Assembly: GCF_018688255.1 (NCBI RefSeq)
Contig: NZ_CP061314.1
Location: forward strand, 558,001 to 622,000
DNA from: Polynucleobacter corsicus
GTDB taxonomy: Bacteria; Pseudomonadota; Gammaproteobacteria; Burkholderiales; Burkholderiaceae
Reading direction: 5' to 3'
DNA: 64,000 nt
In this document: piece by piece, positions 36,013 through 45,437 of the stretch
Numbering within the stretch: the stretch's first letter is position 1
Layout of the letters: the number at the start of each line of letters is the position of its first letter
The notes under the pieces: generated by a model
Database searches by the model: none
The model's input: only the letters and a program-made list of their open reading frames with translations
Told to the model about the DNA's origin: nothing
Position numbers and translations under genes: made by a program

Positions 36013-36196
36013 AGGGATTTTCTCCGTCTTACACACAACTGTTCTTGGGATATTGCTGATGGACTCTATCTTAATCAGATAGGGATAGGATTAGTGGTTT
36101 TACTTAGATTGATTTTCAATAAGCTCAGAGCTAAAAATGAGGGTATTGACCATGCCAGTTTTTAATATTTAAGTCCAAGACCTATAAACTAGCAAT

Positions 36197-37918
36197 ATGC
36201 GAGGATCATTTACCTATCGAAATGCCATTTTCATCCTACTTCTAGGTGTATTTACCTATCTATATGGTTTAGATAGTCGCTTTGCTCCGAAGAATGGGGA
36301 TGAGTATCCCTATATGCATATCGTCCGAATGACCGCGGATGCTGGCGCTTGGTTGCCCCTTCAATCGGAGATGGACGGCATCAAAAATACGAAGCCTCCT
36401 TTGGTATTTTGGGAGGGCATTGCTAGTACCAGCTGGGGAAGCGACTGGACACTCTTCGCACTACGTTGGCCCAGTGTTGTGTATACCGGCTTAACCGCAC
36501 TATTCTTATTTTTGACCGTCTCTCGTTTTAGCGGTAGACGGCAGACTGGCTTATTGGCAGCTTTAGTATGGCTCTCCTTTTTTGCAACTTACCGCTATGG
36601 TCGTCCGTTTTTAACAGACCCCCCCGAAGTCTTTTGGCTAAGCTTGCCTTTCTTCGCACTGCTGTATTGGGGTAAAGCTGCTTTTGAATCGAAGCTTTTA
36701 TTTCCTGTATTGGCAGGCGCCTCTCTTGGCATGGCTTTACTGTCAAAGTCTTTTGCCTATATTGTTCCTGCCGCATTTGCTTTGGGCTTGTTCTACTGGC
36801 GTTGGCGTAAATGGAGTATTCCCAAGGTCTTATTGCAAGACCTTTACAAAGTCCTGCTGATTGCTGTGCTCGCTTTGGGCGTATTTGCACTTTGGTTTGT
36901 GCTTGATCCGTTCCCTGAAGCGGTTTGGAAAGAATTTGTTTTGGGTGAAAATGCCGGTAAGTTTGAAGCGCGTAGCTCCAACTATTTATTGGATTTAGTG
37001 CGGGGTGGCGATAGTGTTTGGATGCTGGCTTTAACGACTTTAGCTAATGCCGGACTCTTTACCTTCGTGTTGATTTCTGCATTAATTCAATGTTGGCGAG
37101 AGCGGCGTTTCATGTCTCTTGAAGAGAGTCTGTTACTGCTATTGATCTTAGCCTTTTTTATTGTGTTTAGTTTGCCAAGTCAGCGCTCTGGGCGTTATCT
37201 ACTTCCAGTGATGCCAGCTTTTGCTGCCGTGATCGCACTGTATTGGGATCGATTGCCCGTCTGGGGATTTCGGATTGCATTACTACTGCAGTTGCTATTA
37301 CTTACCGCGCTGGTTTGGGTGGGCGGTAATTTACAACTGTCAAACTTCCTAGGTCAGTCTGGCATCTGGAGTTACTCCCCTTGGCATTGGGTTTTTATGG
37401 GAGCCGCGATGGCCCTAGTATTGCTTGGACTATTGAATCGAGGGCGTACCAAGGTAATCGCTTTGGCGGGCTGCTTTCTTTGCTATTGCGCACTGACAAG
37501 TGGCTTATCACCGCTCGAGGGTGCCTTGGGTCGTTACTCGCAAGCAACAATCCAAGGCCTTGCCGGAAAAGATGTTTGGGTGCCTTGCGACTATCGCGCC
37601 AAGGATGAAGAGTATCGACTCTTGTTACCTGGGGCAATATTGCATGGCTATTTGGCAAAGGATGCCGGTCAAATTGATTTGCTGACGAATACTTACCCGT
37701 TGGTAGCGGTGCAGTCAGCGATTGGTGTGGAGCCCGCCTTGTGTGATTCTTGCAAAATAGTGGGTAATCGGATGGAGATGCGAGCACGCCATTCTGATGC
37801 AGAGATTCAGGCGATACTTAGGGGTCATATTGGAGAACACTTGTTTGTGAATGAATATTTAATTGCTACTCCTGCAACTATTGCGTTGTCATTGGTGGGT
37901 AAGGATGCTTGTCGATGA
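36197..37918 (+). CDS. ArnT-like GT-C glycosyltransferase
   Basis: A 573-residue polytopic protein with about 11-12 membrane helices. The first periplasmic loop has GDEYPYMHIVRM, where the acidic residues of the GT-C catalytic loop lie, and a later K-T-K-P-P-L-V-F-W segment matches the ArnT/PMT pattern. Such enzymes move a sugar from undecaprenyl phosphate to lipid A, proteins or glycans in the periplasm. It overlaps the following gene (ATGA), starting a three-gene operon with a sialidase-fold protein and a membrane protein. Its acceptor is unknown. Confidence 0.88.
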   Translation: MRGSFTYRNAIFILLLGVFTYLYGLDSRFAPKNGDEYPYMHIVRMTADAGAWLPLQSEMDGIKNTKPPLVFWEGIASTSWGSDWTLFALRWPSVVYTGLTALFLFLTVSRFSGRRQTGLLAALVWLSFFATYRYGRPFLTDPPEVFWLSLPFFALLYWGKAAFESKLLFPVLAGASLGMALLSKSFAYIVPAAFALGLFYWRWRKWSIPKVLLQDLYKVLLIAVLALGVFALWFVLDPFPEAVWKEFVLGENAGKFEARSSNYLLDLVRGGDSVWMLALTTLANAGLFTFVLISALIQCWRERRFMSLEESLLLLLILAFFIVFSLPSQRSGRYLLPVMPAFAAVIALYWDRLPVWGFRIALLLQLLLLTALVWVGGNLQLSNFLGQSGIWSYSPWHWVFMGAAMALVLLGLLNRGRTKVIALAGCFLCYCALTSGLSPLEGALGRYSQATIQGLAGKDVWVPCDYRAKDEEYRLLLPGAILHGYLAKDAGQIDLLTNTYPLVAVQSAIGVEPALCDSCKIVGNRMEMRARHSDAEIQAILRGHIGEHLFVNEYLIATPATIALSLVGKDACR

Positions 37919-39171
37919 GTCGTGTGATTGCCTTTTGTTTTTTATTGCTTGCTTCGGTGCTAGGTTATCTTCACATTGACAGTCGGCCAGTATGGGCGCC
38001 GTTTGCAAGCGATTACCCCATTAATCCTACCAATCAACTTGATGATGTATCTGGATTAGCTGAGGATGCTAAGCCAGTTAAGACGCTGAAAAATACTGCG
38101 CCAGTAAAGTCACTAAAGCCTGCTCAGCCTAGCCTGCAGACAGATTGGCTGCCTGATACTGGAGCGCCTTCAGTGCATGCCGCCTCTTTAATCGCACTGA
38201 ATGATGGTGCGGTGAGGGCCTTCTGGTTTGCAGGGAGTCGCGAAGGCGCTCCAGACGTAGTCATCAATACCTCTGTTTTTGATCCGCAGGCATCTCGATG
38301 GAGCGCCCCAACAGTTGTAGTGGATCGCGTTAGCGCTGAAAAAGGCTTATCTCGCTACATTGCTAAATTGGGCAATCCTGTTCCAGCCAGAATGGCCGAT
38401 GGCCGCATGCAATTATTTTTTGTCACAGTTTCTATTGGGGGTTGGGCTGGCAGCTCAATCTCTTCGATGATTTCAGGTGATGAGGGTTTGACTTGGGATC
38501 GGCCGCAGCGCCTAATCAGTTCCCCGCTGATTAATCTCAGCACCTTAGTAAAGTCACCGGCTGTGTCATTTGTAGATGGGCGGCTGGGTTTACCGGCATA
38601 TCACGAGTGGATTGGTCGCTTTGGCGAGTTTCTGAGAGTGGATGCAAGCCAAGTGATCGATAAGCGACGCATGAGTTCGGGTAGGGGTGCAATTCAGCCG
38701 GTAGTTTTTACTGATGGCCCGCAGGCGGCAGAAGCTTTCTTTCGTCAAACTCGACCTAACTCTCAGCCAAAGCAAATCCCTGTAAGTGAAACTAAGGATG
38801 CTGGGCAATCATGGACAGTAACAAAAGACTTGGAGATTCCAAATCCCAATTCAGCGCTTGCTGCACTTGCTTTAGCTAATGGTACGAGAGTGATGGTGTT
38901 GAATAACATCGAGGCAGGGCGCTATCGATTAGTGATGGTCATGCGCGAGCCCAGCTCCCCTCAATGGCGGGTAGTACAGGTGCTCGAGGATGATGAATCT
39001 TTACTTAATAATCAGCATCGAGAATTTTCCTATCCCTACTTCATTTCTGCCAATGGTGAAGATGCGCATCTTGCCTATACCTGGAATAGAACAAAGATTA
39101 AGCATGTATATTTTCCAGCCGCCTGGTTTAAGCATGCCCTCAGCAGTCTGAAAGAAAAGGAAGCGCAATGA
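37915..39171 (+). CDS. Membrane-anchored sialidase-fold (BNR repeat) protein
   Basis: A 418-residue protein with one N-terminal membrane helix (about 3-20), a linker rich in K, T, A and P (about 45-75), and a BNR-type beta-propeller. Asp-box-like segments include SGDEGLTWDRP and TKDAGQSWTV. The RIP and arginine-triad residues needed for sialidase activity are not clear, so it could be a binding or hydrolase domain. It probably faces the periplasm. It overlaps the ArnT-like gene at its start and the next gene at its end, each by four bases, so it is translationally coupled in both directions. ATG 37915 is chosen over TTG 37909 for this reason. Confidence 0.82.
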   Translation: MSRVIAFCFLLLASVLGYLHIDSRPVWAPFASDYPINPTNQLDDVSGLAEDAKPVKTLKNTAPVKSLKPAQPSLQTDWLPDTGAPSVHAASLIALNDGAVRAFWFAGSREGAPDVVINTSVFDPQASRWSAPTVVVDRVSAEKGLSRYIAKLGNPVPARMADGRMQLFFVTVSIGGWAGSSISSMISGDEGLTWDRPQRLISSPLINLSTLVKSPAVSFVDGRLGLPAYHEWIGRFGEFLRVDASQVIDKRRMSSGRGAIQPVVFTDGPQAAEAFFRQTRPNSQPKQIPVSETKDAGQSWTVTKDLEIPNPNSALAALALANGTRVMVLNNIEAGRYRLVMVMREPSSPQWRVVQVLEDDESLLNNQHREFSYPYFISANGEDAHLAYTWNRTKIKHVYFPAAWFKHALSSLKEKEAQ

Positions 39172-39791
39172 TGACTCCTTATTTACAACTGATCGCTCTT
39201 CTGGAGATGTCGCTTACTTGTGCGGTAGTGCTGATTATTCTGTCGCAAAAACTTTCCACAAAAGAGATTCCATTTGCAATTCGCGTGCTTGCAGTTTTTT
39301 TGCTGGTAAATCTATTTTTCTGGCCATTAGGAATGTCACTGGAATTGCCTTTGTCTGCCTATGTACGTGGAGTCGCTGGTGAGTTGAGTATTGTGACAAT
39401 GCTCTTGCTTTGGAGTTCCATACTTCCCACTGCAAAAAAGACGCCGCTAGGATTTAAAGTCCCAGTGGCCTTGATTGCGATTGCGTTTTATCCCTTGGCG
39501 CTGGGTCTTGGAATGCTCGATCCCTATGCTTGGGGTTACGGCTCTATTGGTCTTTTAATCGCCACTATCTTCTTTGCTATAGTTTGCGGCCTAGCAGGCT
39601 GGACTAAGGGTATTTGGATCCTGTCCTTTGCGATCATTGCGTGGGCAGCCCATTGGCATGAATCTGCAAATCTCTGGGACTATCTCTTAGATCCCTTCTT
39701 GGCTATTTGGGCTTTGCTAGCAATCCCGAATGCGATTTATCAGAAACGTCGCGAGAGGGCCCAGTCAGGCTATTTGTTCAGGGCAGGTTGA
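39168..39791 (+). CDS. Hypothetical membrane protein in the ArnT-sialidase operon
   Basis: A 207-residue protein with about six membrane helices (for example AVVLIILSQ, VLAVFLLVNLFFWPLG, VALIAIAFYPLALGLGM, ILSFAIIAWAAHWH) and a short basic C-terminus. I do not recognise the family. Its start overlaps the sialidase-fold gene by four bases, so it belongs to the same operon and perhaps the same complex or flipping step. It ends at a strong terminator. Confidence 0.75.
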   Translation: MMTPYLQLIALLEMSLTCAVVLIILSQKLSTKEIPFAIRVLAVFLLVNLFFWPLGMSLELPLSAYVRGVAGELSIVTMLLLWSSILPTAKKTPLGFKVPVALIAIAFYPLALGLGMLDPYAWGYGSIGLLIATIFFAIVCGLAGWTKGIWILSFAIIAWAAHWHESANLWDYLLDPFLAIWALLAIPNAIYQKRRERAQSGYLFRAG

Positions 39792-39827
39792 GCGGTGAGT
39801 TAGTTAGTACATCAATTTATTTTAGGT

Positions 39828-39865
39828 AACAAAAAAGCCAGCAGAAATTCGCTGGCTTTTTTGTT
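39828..39865. terminator. Bidirectional intrinsic terminator
   Basis: AACAAAAAAGCCAGC at 39828-39842 pairs perfectly with GCTGGCTTTTTTGTT at 39851-39865 around an eight-base loop. It ends the ArnT operon on the plus strand and the Bug-CitE-PrpD operon on the minus strand. Confidence 0.9.
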
Positions 39866-39881
39866 TACCGCTATTCCGGAA

Positions 39882-40874
39882 TTAATCTGGAATATTGGCC
39901 TTACGAATAACTGGACCCCAGATGTTGATTTCTTTTTCAAGGTGATCTTTGAGGCCTTTAGCGGATGCTTTATCCATTGGCACGATATCAATATTGGCAT
40001 CATCCAAACGCTTCTTCACATCAGGAGTATTCAATGCTTTCTTGAGTGCAGCATTGATTTTGTCTAGCACTGGCTGTGGAGTGCCTTTTGGAGCGTACAC
40101 ACCGTGCCATACTTTCACTTCAAAGCCTTTGAGGCCTTGTTCGTTCAAAGTGGGAACGTTAGGAATTGCAGGCAAACGCTTCATAGTTGTAGTACCAAAT
40201 GCCTTCACACGGCCATCCTTGATATAAGGAATAGTTTGCGTTGTCTGATCGCACAAGAGGTCAACTTGACCACCCAAGAGGTCAGTTAAAGCAGGACCAG
40301 TTCCCTTATAAGGAATATTGGTCAAGCGAACACCCATACGACTTTGGAACAGCAAGCCGCATAGCTGTGATACAGCGCCAGGACCCGCATTAGCCATCGT
40401 TACTTTTGAGCCGTTGGCTTTAATGTAAGCCTCAAGTTCTTTAAAGTTGTTAGCTGGCAAATCTTTTTTACCGAGCAATACCATTGGCACATCAGCAACC
40501 TGGCCGATGTACTCAAAGCTAGTCATTGGGTCATATGGGAGCTTGTCGTAGAGCGCATTTGCTGTAGCCATGCCCATGTGATGAATATAGATGGTGTAGC
40601 CGTCTGGAGCTGCGCGGGCTACTTTAGTGGAGGCAATTGTGCCGCCAGCACCGGGCACATTCTCAACTACAACGGTCTGACCTAGAGACTGACCCATTGG
40701 CACCGCAATTAAGCGTGCGATAGTGTCGGTAGGGCCACCAGCTGCAAATGGAACGACCAATTGAATGGATTTAGTTGGCCAATCCTTTTGGGCTGACGCA
40801 ATATTGCTACCCAATAAAGTGCTGGCGCTGATTAGTGCGGCAATTCCAGCAAAGAGGGTTTTTTTGAATTTCAT
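39882..40874 (-). CDS. Bug (TctC) family receptor, third copy
   Basis: A 330-residue periplasmic receptor with signal peptide MKFKKTLFAGIAALISASTL and a mature start near DWPTKSIQLVVPFAAGGPTDT. A GTSM-like AMGQSLGQTVVVENVPGAGG block and GAVSQLCGLLFQSRMGV mark the Bug family. The start at 40874 has GGAG seven bases upstream; a longer frame to 40931 lacks a ribosome site. It lies downstream of the CitE-like lyase, MmgE/PrpD and hydratase genes and should supply their substrate. Confidence 0.93.
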   Translation of the reverse strand: MKFKKTLFAGIAALISASTLLGSNIASAQKDWPTKSIQLVVPFAAGGPTDTIARLIAVPMGQSLGQTVVVENVPGAGGTIASTKVARAAPDGYTIYIHHMGMATANALYDKLPYDPMTSFEYIGQVADVPMVLLGKKDLPANNFKELEAYIKANGSKVTMANAGPGAVSQLCGLLFQSRMGVRLTNIPYKGTGPALTDLLGGQVDLLCDQTTQTIPYIKDGRVKAFGTTTMKRLPAIPNVPTLNEQGLKGFEVKVWHGVYAPKGTPQPVLDKINAALKKALNTPDVKKRLDDANIDIVPMDKASAKGLKDHLEKEINIWGPVIRKANIPD

Positions 40875-40933
40875 TTGAGTCTCCGTTAATGTGTAATGCG
40901 AATCAATCTTGCCACTATTAGACACTATCAACC

Positions 40934-41779
40934 CTAGGGCTTACCAGCAATCGCTAGTGTTCTTTGAGCTAACAAGACAACGGGGCGGTCAATCATGCGC
41001 CCATCTAGTTTTACTGCGCCACCTTTCGACGCTTTGTCAGCTTCAATCACTCGATGTGCCCAAGATACCTCTGCGGCCGTGGGCATAAAGGAATCCTTCA
41101 CTAGGGAGACCTGTTTTGGATGAATACACAGCTTGCCACCAAAGCCCATTCTTTTAGCACGCTCGGCATCATCTGTGATGCGCTCTATATTGTCAGTAGA
41201 TGGGGTAACCCCATCAATTGGAGGGGCAATTTGGGCTAAACGTGAGGCCAACACAATCTGAAAGCGCGCAGTTTGCAGTTCAGTTTCTTGTGCGTCACAG
41301 ATCATGCCTAAGTCCGCTTGCAAATCAATATTGCCTAAGGCTAAGCGCAAGACTTGTTCAGAGTTTGCGATTTCATTGAGGCGATCAAGACCGATGGCAG
41401 TCTCAATCATCGGAATGATGGCAGTGTTTGGAAGGATTTGTGCTGCACCATTGATTTGATCGAGAGATTCACTTTTTGGAATGAGTAAGCAAGCTGCATC
41501 TAACTCTTGGACCAACATAAGGTCTGCCGCATAAAAATGACTACCGGGAGAATTTGAGCGAATGATCAGACGCTTTTTTTGTTCTGTGGTGAATGAAGGC
41601 CAAGCCGCACGTATTGCTGCGCGGGCAGATTCTTTATCTTCATGGGCAACTGCGTCCTCTAGATCGATGATGACGCCATCAGCACCACTATCGAGTGCTT
41701 TAGTAAATCGCTCTGGGCGGGTCCCCGGAACGAATAAGAAAGTACTACTAAAGCCGATAGGTGTATCAAGTGGATTCAT
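40934..41779 (-). CDS. HpcH/HpaI-type CoA ester lyase (CitE-like)
   Basis: A 281-residue lyase of the CitE/citramalyl-CoA lyase group. Motifs are FLFVPGTRPERFTKALDSGADGVIIDLEDAV near the start (the family's conserved block), IIRSNSPGS with the catalytic arginine, the glutamate in PMIETAIG, and LGNIDLQADLGM for magnesium. It splits 3-hydroxyacyl-CoA esters of dicarboxylates, for example citramalyl- or malyl-CoA, to acetyl-CoA and a 2-oxo acid. It is in one minus-strand operon with MmgE/PrpD and a MaoC-type hydratase. Confidence 0.9.
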   Translation of the reverse strand: MNPLDTPIGFSSTFLFVPGTRPERFTKALDSGADGVIIDLEDAVAHEDKESARAAIRAAWPSFTTEQKKRLIIRSNSPGSHFYAADLMLVQELDAACLLIPKSESLDQINGAAQILPNTAIIPMIETAIGLDRLNEIANSEQVLRLALGNIDLQADLGMICDAQETELQTARFQIVLASRLAQIAPPIDGVTPSTDNIERITDDAERAKRMGFGGKLCIHPKQVSLVKDSFMPTAAEVSWAHRVIEADKASKGGAVKLDGRMIDRPVVLLAQRTLAIAGKP

Positions 41780-41810
41780 GAATGTAGTTTTTTAAATATG
41801 AGGGTGAGAC

Positions 41811-43181
41811 TTAGGAGATCAACATACCTATCTTGGACTCCTTGCGGATATTCCACAAGCGCTCAATTGCGGCGCTCATCTCATTTGGGCTTGCGCCGCC
41901 ACTAAATGCAGCAAGGCGCATAGCCTTATCGGTAATTTCAGCGCGACTGAGAGTATTGCCAGGATCGCCTTTGGGTTCATCAACACGACCCTCTAAAACC
42001 TCACCACTATTCAGGTAGACCTTGACTTTGCCAATCCAGCGCTGAGGGTAGGCGCCATCCACTTCAGGATCTAGGACCATCGTGACGCGATCCCGGAATG
42101 CGCAAATGGCTTGATCATGAAAGTGTTGATCAAATTCTTGAAGACCTGCAAATTGATAGTGAGCGATCAAGGCTAATACAGTCCCCATGGAGAACTTAGA
42201 TTGGTGCACAGTCACTGGATCAGTCACTGGGCCCAGCACATCAATGGCACCCTGATGAACCATGGTTTCTACTTTGGTGATATCGCTAGGTTTAAGGTGA
42301 TGCGCCAACATGACTTGCAACAAGGCATCTGCCGCAGGGTGAGTGTGACGACATGAGGCGTGATATTTAAAGCTTGTCTCAGCAATAGTCCAGCGACTAC
42401 CTAATCGGTCAATCAGCTTACTGGGATCTGCATCGCTTGACATACCAGCAGCTAAACCTTGTTTACCCTCTAAGATGTGTTCAGCGCCAGTAAAACCAGA
42501 TTGCGCTAGGTAAGCCGACATCAAACCAGTGGAGGCAGCGTGTGCAGTATGTAGCTGCTTAGAGTCGGCGGCATCGCGCAGAAATTCCCAAAGGCCAGCG
42601 GATTGGGTGCCCGCCGAACCGAAGGCGTGCAACATTTGAGTGGGGTTCAGTTTCAGTAGATGACCCACTGCGGCGGCGGCGGCCAAGGTGCCGGCAGTAC
42701 CAGTAGTGTGAAATGTTTTGTAGTGTGAGCGACCTAGAAATTCACCAACCCGAATACCAACTTCATAACCAGCAACAGCAGCAACCAACAGATCTTCACC
42801 TGAGGCGCCAATCGTTTGTGCTGTCGCTAGTGCCGCAGAAAACACCACGGTGCCTGGGTGAAAGACAGAGCCGTTGTGCACATCATCTTGCTCGGCTACA
42901 TGTGATGCTGCGGCATTAGCGAGCGTCGCTAAAAAAGGGCTCGAGCTCTTGCGGCTAATCAGAATTTCAGCAGAACCAGGATTGGCAGCATTAAAGCCAC
43001 CCATGTTTTGCGCAAACTGCGTCATTGTTTCTACTGGACGTGAACCTTTACCAGCAATGGCAGAGCCAAACCAATCCACCAGTAAATCTTCGGTGCGTGC
43101 AATCACCTCTTGGGGAATATCGCCAATCTTTAATTCGGAAGCAAATGTCGCTAAGGCTTTAGATAAGTGTGGAGTAGTCAT
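41811..43181 (-). CDS. MmgE/PrpD family protein
   Basis: A 456-residue protein of the family that includes 2-methylcitrate dehydratase (PrpD), immune-responsive gene 1 cis-aconitate decarboxylase and other enzymes. It has the two-domain pattern with VDWFGSAIAGKGSRP near the start, AASHVAEQDDVHNGSVFHPG (acid and histidine residues of the active region), a glycine-rich helix block and CRHTHPAADALLQV later. The exact reaction cannot be read. With the neighbouring CoA lyase and hydratase, a role in C5-branched or C4 dicarboxylate catabolism is likely. Confidence 0.88.
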   Translation of the reverse strand: MTTPHLSKALATFASELKIGDIPQEVIARTEDLLVDWFGSAIAGKGSRPVETMTQFAQNMGGFNAANPGSAEILISRKSSSPFLATLANAAASHVAEQDDVHNGSVFHPGTVVFSAALATAQTIGASGEDLLVAAVAGYEVGIRVGEFLGRSHYKTFHTTGTAGTLAAAAAVGHLLKLNPTQMLHAFGSAGTQSAGLWEFLRDAADSKQLHTAHAASTGLMSAYLAQSGFTGAEHILEGKQGLAAGMSSDADPSKLIDRLGSRWTIAETSFKYHASCRHTHPAADALLQVMLAHHLKPSDITKVETMVHQGAIDVLGPVTDPVTVHQSKFSMGTVLALIAHYQFAGLQEFDQHFHDQAICAFRDRVTMVLDPEVDGAYPQRWIGKVKVYLNSGEVLEGRVDEPKGDPGNTLSRAEITDKAMRLAAFSGGASPNEMSAAIERLWNIRKESKIGMLIS

Positions 43182-43195
43182 GAAGTCAAAATTTC

Positions 43196-44080
43196 CTAAG
43201 CTAAAACTGCAGTGGCTTGCATGGTGAGCCAGCCTTCATGATCTTCGGCCCAAATGGAGATCGTTTTCCCAGAAGGATCTTTCTCCAAATCAGGCTTAGC
43301 GCTTACCTTAAATATATTGATATCAAAAGTCGGGCGAATGGCGCGGAATTCAAATCGCTTTAACTTGCAAGCTGGAATACTCTGACGTACAAGATCTACC
43401 AACAAGGTCGCAATTAAAGGGCCGTGAACAATTAAGCCAGGATAGCCCTCAACTTCAGTAACGTATTTACGATCGTAATGAATGCGATGACCATTAAATG
43501 TGAGCGCTGAGTAACGGAACAATAAAACATCATCAGGAGTAATTGTTTTGGACCAAGTAGCTCCAGTAGGCGCTGGCGTTGGTGCCACCGGCTTATCGTC
43601 TGGGCCGGGAGCATCGCGATACACAATGTCATGCTCTTCAACTAAAGCCAAGCCATTTTGATTGGAGATGGTGTGTTGGACCAATACAAAGATCAGATCA
43701 CCAGTGCGACCCGCTTTGTGTGTAACGGATTCAATTTTGGAGACGCGTTCGATTGCATCGCCAACTGCCAGAGGGGCTAACCACTCAATTCGACTACCGG
43801 CCCACATGCGACGCGGCAATGGAACGGGGGGTAAAAAGCCGCCACGCTTGGGATGACCATCAGCGCCGATTTCTGATTGAAGGGCGCAGGGTAAAAAATA
43901 GAGCCAATGCCATAACTCTGGCAGAAAGCTTCCTTCGGTGGGCGCGGCATCAGATCGATCGAGTGTTGCTGATAAAGCCCTGACTGGAGCTGCGGTAACA
44001 GTGTCTTGAAGGGTTTCAGTTTTTCCGAGCCATTCTTGGAGATGGGTAATAGTTTGGGGTTCAATTCGCATAAGTTCCAT
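43196..44080 (-). CDS. MaoC/FAS1-type dehydratase, mesaconyl/itaconyl-CoA hydratase-like
   Basis: A protein of about 294 residues with a double hotdog fold. The N-terminal half has the pattern LPPVPLPRRMWAGSRIEW and the C-terminal half the catalytic R-Y-S-A-L-T-F-N-G-H-R-I-H-Y-D motif of MaoC hydratases, followed by PGLIVHGPL. The nearest characterised relatives hydrate mesaconyl-C4-CoA or itaconyl-CoA. Start at ATG 44080, with ATG 44071 (GGA upstream) also possible. It lies 14 bases upstream of the PrpD-family gene in the same operon. Confidence 0.82.
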   Translation of the reverse strand: MELMRIEPQTITHLQEWLGKTETLQDTVTAAPVRALSATLDRSDAAPTEGSFLPELWHWLYFLPCALQSEIGADGHPKRGGFLPPVPLPRRMWAGSRIEWLAPLAVGDAIERVSKIESVTHKAGRTGDLIFVLVQHTISNQNGLALVEEHDIVYRDAPGPDDKPVAPTPAPTGATWSKTITPDDVLLFRYSALTFNGHRIHYDRKYVTEVEGYPGLIVHGPLIATLLVDLVRQSIPACKLKRFEFRAIRPTFDINIFKVSAKPDLEKDPSGKTISIWAEDHEGWLTMQATAVLA

Positions 44081-44111
44081 TATGCCAATTTCAGCCCCCA
44101 ATACAGCCTTA

Positions 44112-45437
44112 CTAGATCAATAAAGTAGTTAGTAAATAACTCAGAAGCCCAGCTAGAGCTGAACCGATCAACACACTAATCACTCCTTTTTGGTACTTAA
44201 AGAGTGCTAGAGCGGCAAGTAAGGTAATCACAATGGAAATCCATGAGATTGAACCGCCAAGACCATGTGGAAAAAAGACGTGATACGCAAAGAACAGACC
44301 CAGATTGGCGATGACGCCAACCACTGCTGCAGAGATGGCAGTCAGGGGTGCAGTAAAGCTCAGCTTCCCATGGGTAGATTCGATGAGTGGACCACCGACT
44401 AGCACCAGGAAAAAAGAAGGTAAAAAAGTAAACCAGGTAGCAACACAAGCCCCAAGCACGCCAAACCAAAACGGATTGCTATTACCAATCAGGTGTTGAA
44501 TATGGCCAGCAAGATATCCAACAAAAGCCACCACCATGATGAGCGGTCCTGGAGTGGTTTCTCCAAGCGCTAAACCATCCATCATCTGACCTCCGCTAAG
44601 CCAGTGAAATTGATCTACTGCGCCTTGGTAGACGTAGGGCAGAACTGCATAAGCACCACCAAAGGTAAGGAAGGCGGCTTTAGTAAAGAACCAAGCAATT
44701 TGCGGGTAGAGCGTTTTCCAACCAAAGATCAGTACTAAGGCAATAAACGAAATTAACCAGAGCGCGAGAACAACCGCGCTGTGCAGTGCCAGTTTCTTTT
44801 TGGAAAACTGAGCATGGTCTGGAGTAGGGGTGTGATCATCAATTACTGCGGGAGCGTGTGCCGCTGTTGATTTATCGTGAGCAGCAGTTTGCTGAAAATA
44901 TTCTGGGTAGCACTTGCCACCCCAGATGCCCATCAATGCCGCAAATATAACAATGAGCGGGAAGGCCAAATTGAAAACAAAGATGGCCAGGAAGGATCCA
45001 AGCGCAATCCAACGTAGTGCTTGATTGTGTAGCGTGCGTTTACCAATCCGTACTGCTGCGTGGAGCACGATGGCAGTGACGGCGGGTTTGATGCCAAAAA
45101 AGATAGCGGCAATCCAGGGAACTTGGCCAAAGGTAAGGTAGATCCAAGATAAGCCGATCAAGATAAAGAGGGAGGGCAGAACAAAGAGAGTGCCCGCTAA
45201 AACACCACCCCAAGTGCGATGCATCAGCCAGCCAATATAAGTGACTAACTGCTGCGCCTCAGGACCTGGTAACAGCATGCAATAGTTGAGCGCATGTAAA
45301 AATCGCCGCTCAGAAATCCAGCGACGCTTTTCAACTAGCTCTTGATGCAGGACGGCTATCTGTCCAGCGGGCCCACCAAAACTAATAAAGCCCAGCTTGG
45401 CCCAAAATTTCAGGGCCTCGCTTAATGGAACGCTCAA
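44112..45437 (-). CDS. chrA: Chromate transporter ChrA
   Basis: A 441-residue efflux protein with two homologous CHR domains. The first has FISFGGPAGQIAVLHQELV and LPGPEAQQLVTYIGW; the second has FLTFGGAYAVLPYVYQGAV and GETTPGPLIMVVAFVGYLAG. These duplicated motifs define the long ChrA family, which exports chromate by proton exchange. A histidine-rich linker with AAHDKSTAAHAPAVIDDH lies between. It overlaps the stop of fabI by four bases, so it is the second gene of a fabI-chrA pair. Confidence 0.92.
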   Translation of the reverse strand: MSVPLSEALKFWAKLGFISFGGPAGQIAVLHQELVEKRRWISERRFLHALNYCMLLPGPEAQQLVTYIGWLMHRTWGGVLAGTLFVLPSLFILIGLSWIYLTFGQVPWIAAIFFGIKPAVTAIVLHAAVRIGKRTLHNQALRWIALGSFLAIFVFNLAFPLIVIFAALMGIWGGKCYPEYFQQTAAHDKSTAAHAPAVIDDHTPTPDHAQFSKKKLALHSAVVLALWLISFIALVLIFGWKTLYPQIAWFFTKAAFLTFGGAYAVLPYVYQGAVDQFHWLSGGQMMDGLALGETTPGPLIMVVAFVGYLAGHIQHLIGNSNPFWFGVLGACVATWFTFLPSFFLVLVGGPLIESTHGKLSFTAPLTAISAAVVGVIANLGLFFAYHVFFPHGLGGSISWISIVITLLAALALFKYQKGVISVLIGSALAGLLSYLLTTLLI

